A stretch of DNA of 64,000 nt. It comes from Nyssa sinensis (lineage: Eukaryota > Streptophyta > Magnoliopsida > Cornales > Nyssaceae). Made by a program: the position numbers and the translations under genes. Under the pieces are notes generated by a model. That model was not told the DNA's origin. It made no database searches and saw nothing but the letters and a program-made list of their open reading frames with translations. The stretch is taken from the NCBI GenBank assembly GCA_008638375.1, contig CM018032.1, positions 1,738,001 to 1,802,000 on the forward strand, in the 5' to 3' direction. Of the stretch, positions 1 through 13,600 are shown one piece after another; the stretch's first letter is position 1, and the number at the start of each line of letters is the position of its first letter.

Positions 1-2551
1 TTCTATAGAAGTGAAAACGAGCTCATTTGGTTGAGAAACCACTAAGAACTAAGCATCGAACTAGTCGTTGTATCAAGCTTGAAATCACCATTCCTAGCCT
101 GATTCAAAGCTCTAAATTGTTATCAAAACCTAAGTTGGAACCCTAGAAGATGACTAGGATTGAAAGGGAGCTTTAAATCAATGAAAAAATACACGAAAAC
201 AAGTCTGAAAATTTAGGATTTTTTAGTGAACAATAAAAGCAAGTTGGGGGACGATAGAGTTAACTCGGCCAACTTGGGCGAGTCAGCCGAGCCAACTCAG
301 GCTCTTGTAATACTTAAGTAATATGTCGTTGTTTAATGGGTTTAAGGATTTAAGCTACGTCGTTTTGAATAGGATTTAAATAAATAAGAATCAGTTTAGT
401 AGAACAACACCGTTTCATTCAAAACGACAAGAGACTCTGTTGTTTTGAGCTTAAACTGACCTATTGAACCCTAGTTGAAAAGTAGTCGTTTCACACCAAA
501 ATAACCTAAAACTACATCATTTCGTATTATAGTTTTAAAACCCATACGTGGTTGTTTGGTCACAATCCAAATAAACCTAAAAAATCATATTATGTTATCC
601 TATCTAGGGAAAAGGCCAATAAGGCTTGTTTGGCTACAAAGATAGGAACCCAAATGAAATTAACATTGTTCCAAACACGGATAAGTTACCAATTTTAGGG
701 ATAGGGACTGCTTGGTAGTCCAATTAACCAAACACAGGATATCCTAAGCTTGGATAAACCATATCCACATTTTCTCTCTACTAGGGGCTGAAATAAACTT
801 TTATTAATTAGAATTTAACCCCATGACTTTCTGAAAATGTCACATGGGCCTAGACTGAAATTTATAAAATTCGAAGATGCTCCTCTAAAATAGAAAAATC
901 GTATTTTTAAGAAATTAACTTTCTAAAATTATAAATTGCTCATAATAGTTTAATTAAATAATAGTAGGGCCCAATTAATATAAGAATTAATTTAAAAATA
1001 TCCTCCTAAAATAGAAAAATGTTTAAAATAATAATCTATAGAAATTACACCTAAGTCCAAGAATTTTAGGTAAATACAAAAGTGCCTATAAACTCTTCAA
1101 AATGACAATTGCCCCTAAATAAATGCAAAAATGATAATTATGTCCCTAAAAACTATATTTAACACCATTAATGCTATATATGACCAAATTAAGATCCGAA
1201 AAAGCTTAACCTCAGGTTTTTCAACGCTTTGGACCTAATGGTGTGGTCTGTTTTAGCAAATGAGTTTTCTAAATACATAAATGTAGCTTGGTGTTGCAAC
1301 TTTACTACTTTAATTAAGCAGTCAAACGAATAACAAAAATTGTGAAACTTCATACTTAAGCATTCTCGATTGTTTTAAACTTTATGGTCAAGTCCGTTTA
1401 ACAAATGAAGCACAAAAAGTCTAGGTCCTTAAAAAATGTACCTTTAAAGTAGTACTTAATGAGTGTTAATTAATTCTATAGGACCCAAGACTTGAGAAGT
1501 ATTCAAGGAAGGAATAAATAACAAAGAAGTAAGCTAAGGTGAGTAACCCCAAACCTTGAAATGGAGACATTTTCCATTAAATATAGTTATTTACAACTTT
1601 ATGACATTTTTCTAACTACTATGCTAAATGTTTTAACTGCATGTATTTATCAACATTTCTTTAAATATTTTATATGATATGGATAGATTAAAGAATTTTT
1701 TGCAAGCATGTTTTAGTAAATTTTTACTTGCCTTATAGACCTTGCCAGGGGATAAGAGTCGGTAGACCGTCAGTAGGTCATTTATAGCAGAAGTTCGCCG
1801 AGAGTCTAAAATCCATAAGGCATAATAAGCTGAGAACTCTAAGTTACTTAAGAGTCACTATGTGACAACCTATGGTCCCAAGGGACAAATGCTATTAAGA
1901 TATTTGGCATGTATTACTTCTCACTCACTTTTACAGTTATATATTTTATGATATCATGATTTATCTTGCAAAACTAAACTAGTATGAACTCTTGCTTGAT
2001 ATAACATATCTTGCAACTCCATGTTATATGAATATGTTTTAAGAATGCCAATAGTTTTTTGTATAACTCTTTTTAACTGCTATTCATGAAAGTTTAATAG
2101 TTTATGAAAGGGTTTATAGAAACCCATGACAGGGGACTTGTGTTACTTATGAGCTTTTCATAAAACTCGCTGGGTTTTATCATGTATTTTTTAGGTGATA
2201 GCCCATATAGTTTAGCCTAAGAAGATGGACCCTAGACTACAACCATTTTGAAGCAAATCTTGCCTTGACTTATGTTGTTTGTTTTGTATTAAGAATGCCA
2301 AGAAATTTTTTTAGAGGCTATAATATTTAAACATCGATGTGATGTAATGAATCAGAACTTAGTTATGCTCTGCCATGTTTTATATCCGCTACTAAGTATA
2401 GTTATGAATGCAAAGATTTTATGTACTAGTCAAAAGGCCTTTGGTTGGACACGTCATCAAAATGCCACAAAAAGGGCTAATATATTGGCAATGTGCCTAA
2501 CTGGCGAGTTATTATCCTTAATTCGCATAGTATGGGGATTAGGATGTGACA
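1..2551 (+). mobile_element. Long LTR of a Ty3/gypsy retrotransposon (family A, copy 1), 5' end outside window
   Basis: It shares many blocks in the same order with 5874-10296 and 15550-16917, for example the CCTTGCCAGGGG block near 1740, the GACAGGGGACTTGTGTTAC block near 2129 and the terminal GGATGTGACA. It ends ACA at 2551 and is followed 4 bp later by a primer-binding site, so it is a 5' LTR. It contains no coding region; the stretch is AT-rich LTR DNA with a weak repeat of about 158 bp (1232 and 1390). Confidence 0.8.
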
Positions 2552-2555
2552 AAGT

Positions 2556-2567
2556 TGGTATTAAAGT
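2556..2567 (+). other. Primer-binding site of family A gypsy element (initiator Met-tRNA type), decayed
   Basis: TGGTATTAAAGT immediately after the LTR matches the usual TGGTATCAGAGC with four mismatches, and the AATAGGTTAG that follows is also typical of these elements. It fixes the element's direction as +. Confidence 0.7.
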
Positions 2568-2843
2568 AATAGGTTAGAAGTATGGATACTAACAGAGTTA
2601 CTATCAAATAAAGGTACCAATAGAATTGGTACTAGAACGTTAGACTACCTAAACAGAGCTACGCACTCTAGAAAGGTAAGATCCCTAAGTTTAGATAATC
2701 CAACTAAGATTGGCGAGATTAAGCTCGAGTCTTGAATCTAGAAACATTAGGTAGAAGACTTTATATAACCATGATAGTTGAATGATGTTTAGACATACAT
2801 AGACCTATCAAGTGACAATTATCTTTTTCGTTTTCCAGATTAA

Positions 2844-3930
2844 GATGACAGGACCAGGAAGAAGAAGATATAGAACCCAAGCAACCAAAGCCTCATAAGA
2901 AGTTGGGCAAGTTATATACAATCAGGGAACCCAGTCCCTTAATCTATTGAGGCTAGCTTGGCATAATTTGGATGTATTATAGAAGGATTCACGCAAGCTT
3001 TCCAATAAACTCCACAGCCTGTGCCTGTACTAGTACCTACCCCAGTACAAGCTCGTGATCCAGTGATAGAAATTGCCCTAGCACCAGCCATAATAACCAC
3101 TATTAGCAATGAGTTACTAGACCATTTCCATAAAGGTAAAGCCACAACCTTTTAGCACAGTCATTTAACCCATGGTAATTGAAGAGTGGGTCTTTGTCAA
3201 TAGAGAAAGTCTTTGAGCTACTCAACCACACTGAGCAGCAAAATGTCAAGTTGGCAGCCTTTATGTTAGAAGGAAAAACTCATAAGTGATGGCTCATGGT
3301 TAGAAAAGAAAAGTCTGACATGGCATAGACTCGACTCGTGGATGTGTTTTATGGGATTTACTTCATTATTACTGTCAAGGAGCAAAATGAGAGAGTATTT
3401 ATAGATCTAAAATAGAATGACATGATGCTAATTCAATATGCCACCAAATTTTCCCAACTATCCCAATTTTCCACGCACATCGTGAGGGAGGAAGACAGGA
3501 AAGTCGTGAGATTTGAACAAGGATTACGCCCTAGCCTTCACACTCGAGTATCAGTATTTGCATTGCCTACTTATGCCGATAACTTGAGAAAAGGCCATGC
3601 TTATTGAAAAAAAACTGAACGAGCTAAGAATGGGCTGAGAGTAGCCGAATAAGAGATCTGGGGGAAATTTTAGAAAAGCACAAAGAGCTCAAGCAACAAA
3701 GAAGCACAAGGTAGAACCTTTGATTAGCAATAAGCATACGTGGATTGAGATACCACCATCCCCTAAATGCTAAAAGCATCATCGCGGAGAATTCAGGATA
3801 GGAACCAATGAATGCTATTGATGCAGGAAGAAAGGACATATCGCCATAAATCATCCTCTAGAGAATCAAACAATAGTGACTCCAACCCTAGCCCTTACTA
3901 ACACTGCGGGAAAAAAACCAGTCGCTGTAG
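2844..3930 (+). pseudogene. Ty3/gypsy gag remnant with broken zinc knuckle
   Basis: After an ATG at 2844 the frame is broken by many stops, but gag features can be followed across frames: a SDGSWLEKKSLTWHRLD-like block (about 3285-3335) and an intact stretch 3422-3600 reading QYATKFSQLSQFSTHIVREE then VVRFEQGLRPSLHTRVSVFA and TYADNL, the hallmark of plant gypsy gag. At about 3813 a CX2CX4H knuckle (CY-stop-CRKKGH) has lost its last Cys. Structural protein of a dead element; not functional. Confidence 0.8.
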
Positions 3931-4009
3931 CCCCATCTTAAAATATAGGCAAAAGGGATTCAAACCAAATCAGGAAAAGTGTTTGCCCTGCTCCCCGGAG
4001 TGACATCCG

Positions 4010-4145
4010 TGGCAAACACTATGGTTGCAGTTACACTCCCTATTTGTGGTATTCCCTCATATGCACTTATTGATTCTGGTTCTATACATTCTTTTGTGGC
4101 TCCTAAATTTATTGGTACAGAAAATGTGAACCTCTAGATTACTTA
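4010..4145 (+). pseudogene. Gypsy aspartic protease remnant
   Basis: Reads VAVTLPICGIPSYALIDSGS then IHSFVAPKF; DSGSIHSFV corresponds to the D-(T/S)-G active-site block of retropepsin. It follows gag in the expected order and is interrupted soon after. The rest of pol is absent: 4146-4435 shows no recognisable domain. Confidence 0.7.
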
Positions 4146-4439
4146 ATATCTATACCTATCCTCACTACAGTACCGTTATTGGAATCTTCAGTATACCAAG
4201 ATTGACACATTATGATTAGCAATATTACAACTCCACGATGAATGATTCCTTACGAATTAGGAGTAATTGAGGAATAATATCGGTATAGCACAGTAGAAGC
4301 TTGATGAACTAGAAGTAACGATCTGAATGACCTTTAAAGTCATGAGTCAAACCCTTATAAGGTAAGATGATTAGAGCCACGATGACAATAACAGTCGAGC
4401 AACGCACTGTCTTAGATAATAATCTAATATAATATGTGA

Positions 4440-5020
4440 CATTTGCACACAAGCATACACTAAACATAATATCTTATCTACTTGCTGTAAGATACAAAGG
4501 ACTCTCAATCATACCTCTATATTTCTTGATGTTTATATCTTTTTCCTTTTTGTTCTTTTCAAGTTTAGTGGTAGCATTCATGGGAGTACTCATGGGTTTT
4601 GTGTCTTATATGGCAAACCTTTTATGTAATTCTTTAACATATTTGGATTGATTAATGAATGTTCATTCTTTAGATTGTTTTATTTGTAAAACTAAAAAGA
4701 AGTTTAATTCTCCCATCTTGCTCATTTCAAATTCATCTTGTATGCACTTAACAAAGTCATTGCATAGATCTTCTTTTGTTGATCCAAATATAATGTCATC
4801 AACATATATTTGAACAATGAGAATTTCTTTCCTTTTGTTTTAATAAAAAAAGTGATATATGCTTTTCCTCTAATAAATTCATTTTCAGTAAGGAAACAAC
4901 TAAATTTTTCATACCAAACTCTTGGACCTTGCTTCAAACCATATAAGGTTTTAGTTAGCTTATATACATGGTTTGGATTTTCTTGGTTTTCAAGAAAATT
5001 AGGAAGGACATAGTATATGA
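4440..5020 (-). pseudogene. Ty1/copia reverse transcriptase-RNase H fragment
   Basis: On the - strand it reads ENQENPNHVYKLTKTLYGLK then QGPRVWYEKFSCFLTENEF, later MSKMGELNFFLVLQIKQSKE, PMSTPMNATTKLEK and YRGMIESPLYLTASK. These are the thumb and connection of copia RT and the start of RNase H (LYGLKQxPRxWY, GELxFFLGLQI, STPMxxxTKL, RxMIGSLLYLTASRPD). The YVDD block is decayed (KYMLMTLYLD). Both ends are lost; the piece separates the gypsy element on the left from the G-patch element on the right. Confidence 0.85.
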
Positions 5021-5049
5021 ATTCATCAAGATTAAGAATATTTAAATTA

Positions 5050-5873
5050 AGGGAATCGTCAGAATCGAAAAGGTAGAGATTTTCAGAATCTGTATCAGTT
5101 TGCTCAGAATAGTCGAATTCTTCCTTAAGCTAGTCTTTTGAGGCTTGTGATCCTTTTATGATAACCCAGTTGTCTGCCGGTGTATGAGCTTAAACAATAT
5201 GCTTCTTGAGACTCCCTTGGATACAACTTTCAGTGATCATTCCAACCATGCTTTCTTTCAATTTTATCTTAGCAAAGAGCTTGGATAGCCCTTAGATTTC
5301 CTCTGCCCAATCCTTTGCTGGAGGATTCTGGAAAGCGCCTGTCATAACCTCATCATAGCTACAGCTATAGTCCCCAAATATTTCCCAACTGGACCTAATT
5401 TTTGCCTTTGCATCATAGCTGAGTTCTGGAAAGCCATATTAGATATGTTCTTCCCCTTGCTTGACAAAACTACCATTTAAGATAGGGAAGTATGGCTTGA
5501 GCTCAACCAGCTTTGGCGGCAACCCCTAATCTTTTGCAATTCTTTTGGCTTGGGTGGCTAAGGCTTTATTTCAATAATCCTTTTCAGTGGGTGTGTACCC
5601 GAGGCCAAATATGTATTCTCTTTCTAGTTGTTGGAGTGGTGTAGGCAGACCTTGCAAATGACGGCCAAAGCCTTTGCCAGGTACATATCCCATGAACTTC
5701 ATGATGTGCAATATTGAATCTTTGTGAATACCGCCCTCGGGTGCTTGCTTGGTGTCCAGACTCCCCACATAACTGAAGTCTACAACACCCACACCTAGTG
5801 GAATGGGGCAATTTAGGGTAATGCATTGAAAACTACATCAATGATGAGTGTTTTGAAAATTCTTTGGGCACTA
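5050..5873 (-). pseudogene. G-patch/spacer region of a - strand Ty3/gypsy element
   Basis: Frame 5571-5792 encodes HIMKFMGYVPGKGFGRHLQG then FGLGYTPT, the G-patch-like block found between protease and RT in one group of plant gypsy elements. Downstream on the same strand it continues LKPYFPILNGSFVKQGEEHI and YGFPE, also typical of that group. Stops interrupt it. It is the continuation of the protease and gag remnants at 10297-10642 and 13674-14960, from which later LTR insertions have separated it. Confidence 0.75.
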
Positions 5874-8800
5874 TGTAATGACAAGACATGAACTAGGGTT
5901 AGAAATTAACCTAAACTAACAGTGGACCATTACCCTAGTTAGGTCATAATTCAATGTAAGGTTAAAATTCAACCTAACCATAGGTTAACCTAACCTGGAC
6001 TAATGAAATTAATGGGGTTAAGTGATCAATACATCACTAAACTAAAGTAGAAAAAATTATACATCAAATATTATGAATTATGTAATAAAAATAATTATGA
6101 AAAATGAGAAAAAATATAAAATAAATACAAAAAAATATAAGAAAAATAAAATAAAGTATATAAAATTATTTTACTCATCATGTAACCTGCACATGATGAG
6201 AAAGGCCAAAATACACACCTAGGTGTGTGTATGTGTGTATAAGTGTACATATGTGGATATATTTATATATAATAAAATAAAAAAATGAATAAAAATTATT
6301 TTTCCTTATCTTGTGCTGCACTTGATGAGAGATGGTAGAATACACACACGAGTGTGTACAGGTGTGTGTGTGTGTGTGTATATAAAGAGGAAAATTAAGG
6401 GAAAATAAAAAAAATGTGCATATGCATGCATTGTTATAGCACACCATGTGCTCAACCACCTTCGCAACTACTACAAGCTGCAACAGCACATGCATAGTCC
6501 ACAAGCCATCAAATTTGACTTGAGAATTTCTTAACCATGAAGGAAACTTGCCCACATATATAAGCTACACAAACTTAACCTCACACACAAAAACTAAGTG
6601 AGAAAGAGAGAGAGGTTCGTGCAGAAAAAGAAAGGGCTAGAATGAAGCTAGGACAGAGAGAGAGAAGAGAGAAATCAATGAAGGATTGGTTTGAACTCAA
6701 ATCAAGTTAGAATTGATTCTTCTCTATTTATTTCAATTCCTGTGTAAATTTTAGACATGATAGACCAATTATTAAAGCCCGTGTACCATGAAATGGTATG
6801 AGCAGAACATAATCGCCATTAATAAACCTTAAGAACTAGGTCTGAAATTGATGGGAACCAAATTGGTTTTGAATGCTTGAAACTTATACTAGATGCTAAA
6901 TGGTTCATGAAATAAGAAAAATTACAAGAAATGGTCCAAGGACCAGTGACAACCGACCTTGAACAATAAAGGGATTAAAATCGAATTTGTTGAAAACAAG
7001 CTTTAAACTTAGTTCTGTAGACGTATGATGAAACCCCACGACCAGAAGATTACAACCTAACAAACCGTGCATGAATCGGTTGAGAAATAAGCACAAATGA
7101 GGCAGGTTACAGTCTCTATTATCAGAACTCAATCGAGCTCTATATGGTCTTTCAAGGCTTGAAACCTATATCAAATCAAAGCTAAGACTCCTAGAAAAAG
7201 GTTGGGATTGAAAACAGAACAAAATAGTGGCTTAAATGGCCTGAAATAATGTCTAAAACTTTAGGATTATAGTAAAGAGTAAAACCTAGTTGAGGAAGAT
7301 GATGAACATTAGATGGGTCGGGTCCTCGGGTTGGGCAGTTAACGGGTTTGGGCCGACCCAACGTAAAATAGGTATAAACTTTAGTGCAACGACGTCGTTA
7401 TGATGCGTGGTTTTAATTAAATGAATAAGCAGCATGGCATCGTTTATATGATGCCATGCCGACGTAAGCCTGATTCATTAAACAAGCTGGACCAGTCGAC
7501 TCTCAAGGCTCAAAACACAGTTCATTTGAGTTTGAACCAAACTGTTTGGTTTTTAGAAGAGATTTTAAGAGATTCATAAATTTAACAACTGAACCGGTGG
7601 GTTCAGCCTAAGCCATTGAATCAAAATTTCTAATAATTGCAATTTGACCCCAAATGTTTTTGGAAATGCCACTAAGGCTCAGACCGAAATTTTAGAAATT
7701 CAAAAATGCCCCTCTAAAATAAAAGAATAGTATTTTTAAAGAATTAACTTTCTAAAATTATATTCTAGCCCTAATAGTTTAATTAAATTATATTAAGGCC
7801 CAAATAATACAAAAATTAATTCAAAATACCCTCTTAAAATAGAAAAATGATTATTTTAAAATAGTAACTTATGAAAATTACACCTACGTCTTTAGCTTCC
7901 TGATAAATTACAAAAGTGCCCCTAAACGGTTCAAAATGATTATTTTTCCTATAAACAATGCAAAAATGACAATTATACCCCTATAAACTATATTTAGCAT
8001 AACTAATGCTATATATGACCAAATTAAGATCCAAAAAATTCAAGGTTTTTCAACGCTCTGGACCCAATGGTGGGGTCCATTTTAGCAAATGAATTTTTTA
8101 AATATATAAACGAAGATTAGTAGACACATTTAATACAACTTTACTGCTTTAGTTATGCAGTCAAACGAATTCCAAAAATTACAAAACTTCATACTTAAGC
8201 GATGTTGATTGTTATGAACTCAATGACAGAGTCTATTTAACCAAATGTGACTCATAAAGTACAAGTTCTTAAGAAATGTACCCCTAAAATAGTACTTAAT
8301 AAGTGTTAATTACTCTTATAGGACCTAAGAGGTTTAAGGAGCAGTCAATAGAGAATAATTAGCTAAGTAATAAGCTAATAATAAGGCTAATTGAGTATCC
8401 AGTACCGATGATAGCCTCGTATAAAAGCATAAAATTATGAAAACACCCACTAAACCTAAAGTGAGCAACATAAAGGCTAATTAAAATTCGAAAAAGCGCT
8501 AAATTTAGTATCTTTGACATTTTAGACCTAACAGTGACGTCCATTTGAGAAAAATAGAACACCGAGATAAACTGAAAAATGATGACAACGTCCCTAAAAC
8601 TTAATGATGCAACCATAAGATTATAGAAGGTAAAAAAGAACCCATACCAACGTTTATATGAGCCTTTGAGTCTAAAAATGAGCTCCATTAAAGATAATTA
8701 AGTACCTAAGACACAAAATAAGAACGATAAAATTATCAGATTACCTTTAAGTCTTAGTTAAGAAATTAGATGAACTCAGAAAGTAAAAGAGGGATCTAGT

Positions 8801-10296
8801 TTATAATTAAAGGACCCTCTGGACTCAAAGATGAAGTCCGTTTAAGCAAATGAAGTGTCGAACAGTATAAGAGATCAAAAGGGTAAAATGACCGAAATGC
8901 CCTATGGAATAAAGTAAGCTATGAGATGAATTAAGAAGTATTAGGAACCCTAACTAAAAATCATAGAGGAATCCTAAATAATAAGATCAAGTTCAGAAAA
9001 GATTAAGACCCTTAAGTAAGTAAGATTTAAGCTGATATATATATATATATATTAATCTAGTTTCAATGTATTCTGATTTATAATTTAGGATTATTAAAAG
9101 AGAAAATGAGATATGATGACTGTAGAGGCAAGTCAAGTAAGCAAGTAATTGTGGACTCTGAAGCACATGTAAGTAACCCTGAGCCTTGAAATAGAGATAT
9201 TTTCTATTAAATGCAATTCATTACAACTTTATGATATTTTTCAGACTACTGTATCAACTGTTTGAATTGCTTATTTTTTAAGTAGCATTTCTTAAATGTT
9301 TTTATAGTATGGATAGCTTAAATAAAGTTTTGCAAGAATATTTTAGTATAAAGTTTTACGTGCCTTATAGGACCCTGCCAGGGGTCAAGAGCCGATAGAC
9401 CGCTAGAGGTCTTTTATAGCACGGCTTCGCCGGGAGTCTAGAATTCGGAAGCCATAGTAAGCCAAGAGCTCTAAATTACTTAGGTCACTATGTGACAATT
9501 TATGGTCCCATGGGACAAAGCTATTAGATGTTTGACATGCATTACTTTACCACTCGCTTTTATAGTATTAGATTTTATGTTAGCATGATTATCATGATTT
9601 ATCTAGCAAAACTATTTGGCATAAGCTCTTGCATGATTTTAGTAAAGATCTTGAAACTCTCAGTTATATCTTTATGTTTAATAAATGGCAATAGCTTTTA
9701 CTATAACTCTGTTAACTGTTATCCATGAAAGTTTATGAAAAAGGGATTTCCAGAAATCCATGACAAGGGACTTGTGTTACTCATGAGCTTTTCATGAAAC
9801 TCATAGGGTTTTTTCCTATATAATTTCAGGAATGATTAAAAGTTCTCTAGATTTAGATGCTAGTAAAGTTATGAGAAGTGAATACTCTAGCTAGAAGATA
9901 ATTAGTGTCCCAACCATGGACGTATCAACCTGGAGTGATAGATTCCAGATCGATGTGATAACTTATAGTAAGAATAAAAAGTGAATGATGTTTTGCCAAT
10001 GATGTGATAGTTTAGACATTTATGTGTAATGTGATAATGGGCTCATATGATTACAACCCTGATGTAAAAGTTTAGTTAGGCTCGGCCAAGTGTGATTGCA
10101 TTCAAATTTTTTTTTTTGCAAACGTAGATTATGCTTCAATTTTATATATGACCGAATGCAATCTACTTAGATATGTAAAGAGGCCTGTGGTTAGACATGT
10201 CTACAATATGCTATAAAAGGGATAGTATATTGGCGAGGTGCTTAACTGGCCGGTTATGATCCCTAATCCGCATAGGGTGGGATTTGTGATGTGACA
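5874..10296 (+). mobile_element. Long LTR, family A copy 2, probably a solo LTR (about 4.4 kb)
   Basis: It ends GATGTGACA at 10296, collinear with copy 1. The proposed 5' edge is TGTAATGA at 5874: from there a microsatellite-rich upstream part, a TATATAAAG box near 6378 and a GA-rich leader (6600-6670) follow in the order also seen in the solo LTR at 10643-13673. No PBS follows the 3' end and no polypurine tract precedes the 5' edge, and both flanks belong to the same - strand gypsy element, so a solo LTR is most likely. My boundaries do not give a matching 5-bp target duplication (CACTA/AAGCC), so the 5' edge is uncertain. No host gene lies inside. Confidence 0.65.
8040..8870 (+). repeat. 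Decayed tandem repeat (about 130-160-bp unit) inside family A LTR copy 2
   Basis: A block like GAC..AA.GGTG..GTCCRTTT.AGCAAATGA recurs near 8061, 8220, 8522, 8655 and 8817, mostly 130-160 bp apart (one gap is double). Copy 1 has only two (1232, 1390), which accounts for part of the roughly 720 bp by which copy 2 exceeds copies 1 and 3 here. Confidence 0.5.
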
Positions 10297-10642
10297 AAGC
10301 CTGTTAGTGCTGTGTCATCAATCCTATGCTAAATCTCCAATATTGGGGAGGTGTCATGAGTGGGTTCAGTGTCATTATGAATTGTTACCACCCCAAGCTA
10401 ATATGTGAACTAGAGATTCTAGTGTAGAAAAGAATCTACGACTTTAATTTCATACAACCATGGTCAACCTAGCAGTAGTTTGAAAGAGGATGGGACGTCC
10501 AACACTTGGAATTATGCAGTGCTTTTAATTGAGCCCAAATTCATGGTGAGTGTCATGACTTCCACCACCTCTCACCACGTGTTGTCATATGCTCAGACTG
10601 CTTGAGTCGATGGAGCTGAATCAGAGTTCTCTAGCCCGAGAC
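10297..10642 (-). pseudogene. C-terminal part of gypsy protease (G-patch element)
   Basis: On the - strand, with a few stops, it reads GLENSDSAPSTQAV-stop-AYDNT, then FQVLDVPSSFKLLLG-stop-PWLY, the flap and LLGRPW block of plant gypsy retropepsins. It directly continues the protease N-terminal half at 13674-13810 across the solo LTR 10643-13673. Confidence 0.75.
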
Positions 10643-13600
10643 TGTCACAACCCAAAACCCACCCTACACGGATCTCATGTCATGCATCTGATTCGACGCT
10701 GCTTGTCGAACCAAGGGTCTTAACTTGCTACACAACCAGTACTACTAACACGCAACTACTAAAAATGCAGAATAATAGATAAAAGCTGCATATGATATAT
10801 ACATAATGTTTTCAAAATGCAGAATACAAAATTTCTTAGTACAACTGTTCATTCCCAAGACGTGGATAACATAGAAGAGCTATAAGACTGTCTGTACTAA
10901 GTATTACACTGCAACTTCAAAAATAATGTCCACTGCCATCTAGCTGACTGCTACTGCTACTACTACTACTCTTCTACAGCTTCCTTTCCTAAAAGGGTGG
11001 TAAGTTTGGGGTGAGCTAACTAAAGCTCAATAAGTAATTCTCCTTTGCTCTGCCACGTGTACAGGAATATAGAAGGCATTATCCATTAAAAAAAAAAAAA
11101 ATTAGGATAAATGCAATTGTGCTAGCCAGTCAATTGATATCAAATAGTGATAAGCTCAAATGATAAAGTAATGAAAATCTGTCTAACAATATAATCATAT
11201 GCGCTAAATGAAAAGCTGTGAAATCTCATGATCATTCATAATGAAATAATATGATCAAACTATGAATATCAATAATAAAGGATAGTGATATCAACTAAAT
11301 CTGAGATGCACTGATACTAGAACTGAAGGTCATAATTGGACCCGAAGGTCATAACTGGCATCAGATGGAGATGTGACTAAGCACAAATCCGGCTCTAATA
11401 ATATATCAGGATCATGTTATCTTCCACGAAGAAGAATTTGGAGCGTAACTAATTCAAGGCAACAATATTTGGCCTCCCTCGGCCCTACATACAATACATG
11501 TACGAAATCTCATGATCGGATACAACAACATCAAATGATATGGAAATCAAGAACAATATACGACATTATGGCTAAGCTGTTCCACTAGGAAGCAATATCA
11601 CATAGTGGAAGCATAAAGAATCTGATATAACAAATGAGAGTACAAATGCGTATAGAAAAACTGTGACATGGCTAAGAATGTACTACATGCAGAGATCAGA
11701 GATTACTTACTCTTTACTGTTCCTCGGAAATCAAGCTATTTCCTTCACTTTTTCTTTTGACGTGCTTGTCATTCGAAAATAAAACTCAATTTATAGTCGT
11801 AACTGATCTATGCTATGTACTTAATATGTCTATCATAGCTTTAAGTATTTTATTTACTAATTTATACCTCTTCATCGTGTTCGGAATGTCGAATAAAATT
11901 AGTTTAGGCTTTTACGAATCTTAAATTGGGCTTCTGGATTGAAAAGGGCAAAATTGTCATTTTGCACTCTTACGTGTCTGTTAATCCCGGAACCTCTTTT
12001 CATAATTTTGACATTGCCATTGGGTTCAGAAGACTCGAGATAATAAAATTTGACTATTCATTTGCCTCGTTTGGACTTCGTTTGACTCACTTTTGATTTA
12101 GGGTATTTTCGTAATTTTATTTAAAATCAATTTTTCTGTTTGGGCCTTAGTACAATTTTTCAGAACTTCTGGGGTCAGTTTATAATTTCCAATAGTTCTG
12201 GTCTGAACTATGGGTTTACTGGCCCAAACCCTAAACCGATTTAACCCTTCACTGAGCCGACCGGTTCAGTTTAATCCCAAGAACCAGAATTAATTATCAA
12301 AAAAAAAAAATCCCAAGAACCAGAATTCAATAACCTAACCCCTATCTTATCCATGGTTTGGATAACCCCAAACCCAATTTCAATTTTCTATCTTTATAAC
12401 CAAACAACCAATTACATTTTAAATCCAACCCCTAAACGACGCAGCATCAATCGCCCCATCCATTTCCGGTCGGGTCTCAACCCAATCTGACCCAAACCCA
12501 GTTCTGTCTTGACCCAATAGCCTCCTCGTAATTCTGATCATCCTTTCCGACCTCTCTTTCCGGTGACAGTCGCCGGAACAGTAAAACGACCACTAATCTT
12601 AATTATTTTTACGTCCAAAACTCACTGTTTTTGCATGAAATTAAACCTAAAACATTAAGAAACTTATGAGAACAGATTTTAGTCCTAACGGAGTAGTTTT
12701 TCGACACCCACTTCCAGTTTCCCGACATTGCACCGGTGAAGAATAATTTGGCCACCAAATGGTCATTTCTTGACCGTTTTAAGTGATTCAAGATGTTTTA
12801 GGATCCTAAAACAGTGTTCTACTCATATCATGGTTCAAAATTTCATTTGGTTTCACTTATTCACATTCACCATTTTTGACCGTGTAAACCGATTCTAGTT
12901 TTCTCAATTTTTTTTCAGGCTTTGATATCTACTCATTCAGAATTGAATCTACAACAATATGGAGAACAATTAAAGAAATCAAAGCGTGATTGATTACCTG
13001 TTTTTAGCCGATCTTCCTCCTCTCCAAAATCAGCCTTTTCTCTCTCTAGATTTTCCTCTTCTTCTCCTCGGTTTTCTCTTGCTCTCTGCTCTGCGCCTCA
13101 GTTTTTCCTTCTCTCTCTCTCTCAATTTATCTAACCGACCTTATGGTCAGTGGCTGCCACCCGTCCAAGCTTCCTACTTAATCCTTCTACTTGGTATCCC
13201 ATATACATCTCACTATATTACATGTTACAGCACATGCACACACGGCTGCCTGGCAGCCTCCACTTGTTTCCACTTCCTTCTAACTTCTTTTTATTTCTTT
13301 TCTTTTATATTACTTAATACTGATATATATATATATATATATTTTTACATATATATATATATATATATATATTACATAGCTGTATATATATATGTATATG
13401 TTCTCAATTATATGTACATATATATGCATTTAAATACACATACATATATAACACTTATGTACGTGTTATCCGTAAAATTAAGCTCCCGGTGCAACGGTAC
13501 CCGGGGTACTTGGAGTTGTTTGTCAATCACACCCATGCATCGTAACTGAATACTACATTCTAACGTACATCTGATATTATTCACATAGTAAAGTGGCGTA

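Noticed and set aside
2844..4145. Integrated plant pararetrovirus
   Set aside because: Flanking LTR, primer-binding site position and the gag-protease order fit a Ty3/gypsy retrotransposon; no movement protein or coat-type region is seen.
6178..6555. 125-codon open frame on the - strand
   Set aside because: Made of (GT)n/(TA)n microsatellite translation (His/Thr/Tyr runs) inside an LTR.
5874..10296. Target duplication for LTR copy 2
   Set aside because: Flanks CACTA and AAGCC do not match, so I did not claim one; the 5' edge may be misplaced.
12986..13549. 187-codon open frame
   Set aside because: It lies inside the solo LTR 10643-13673 and is made of CT-rich and (TA)n sequence giving Leu/Ser and Tyr/Ile repeats; no domain, and the LTR is noncoding.
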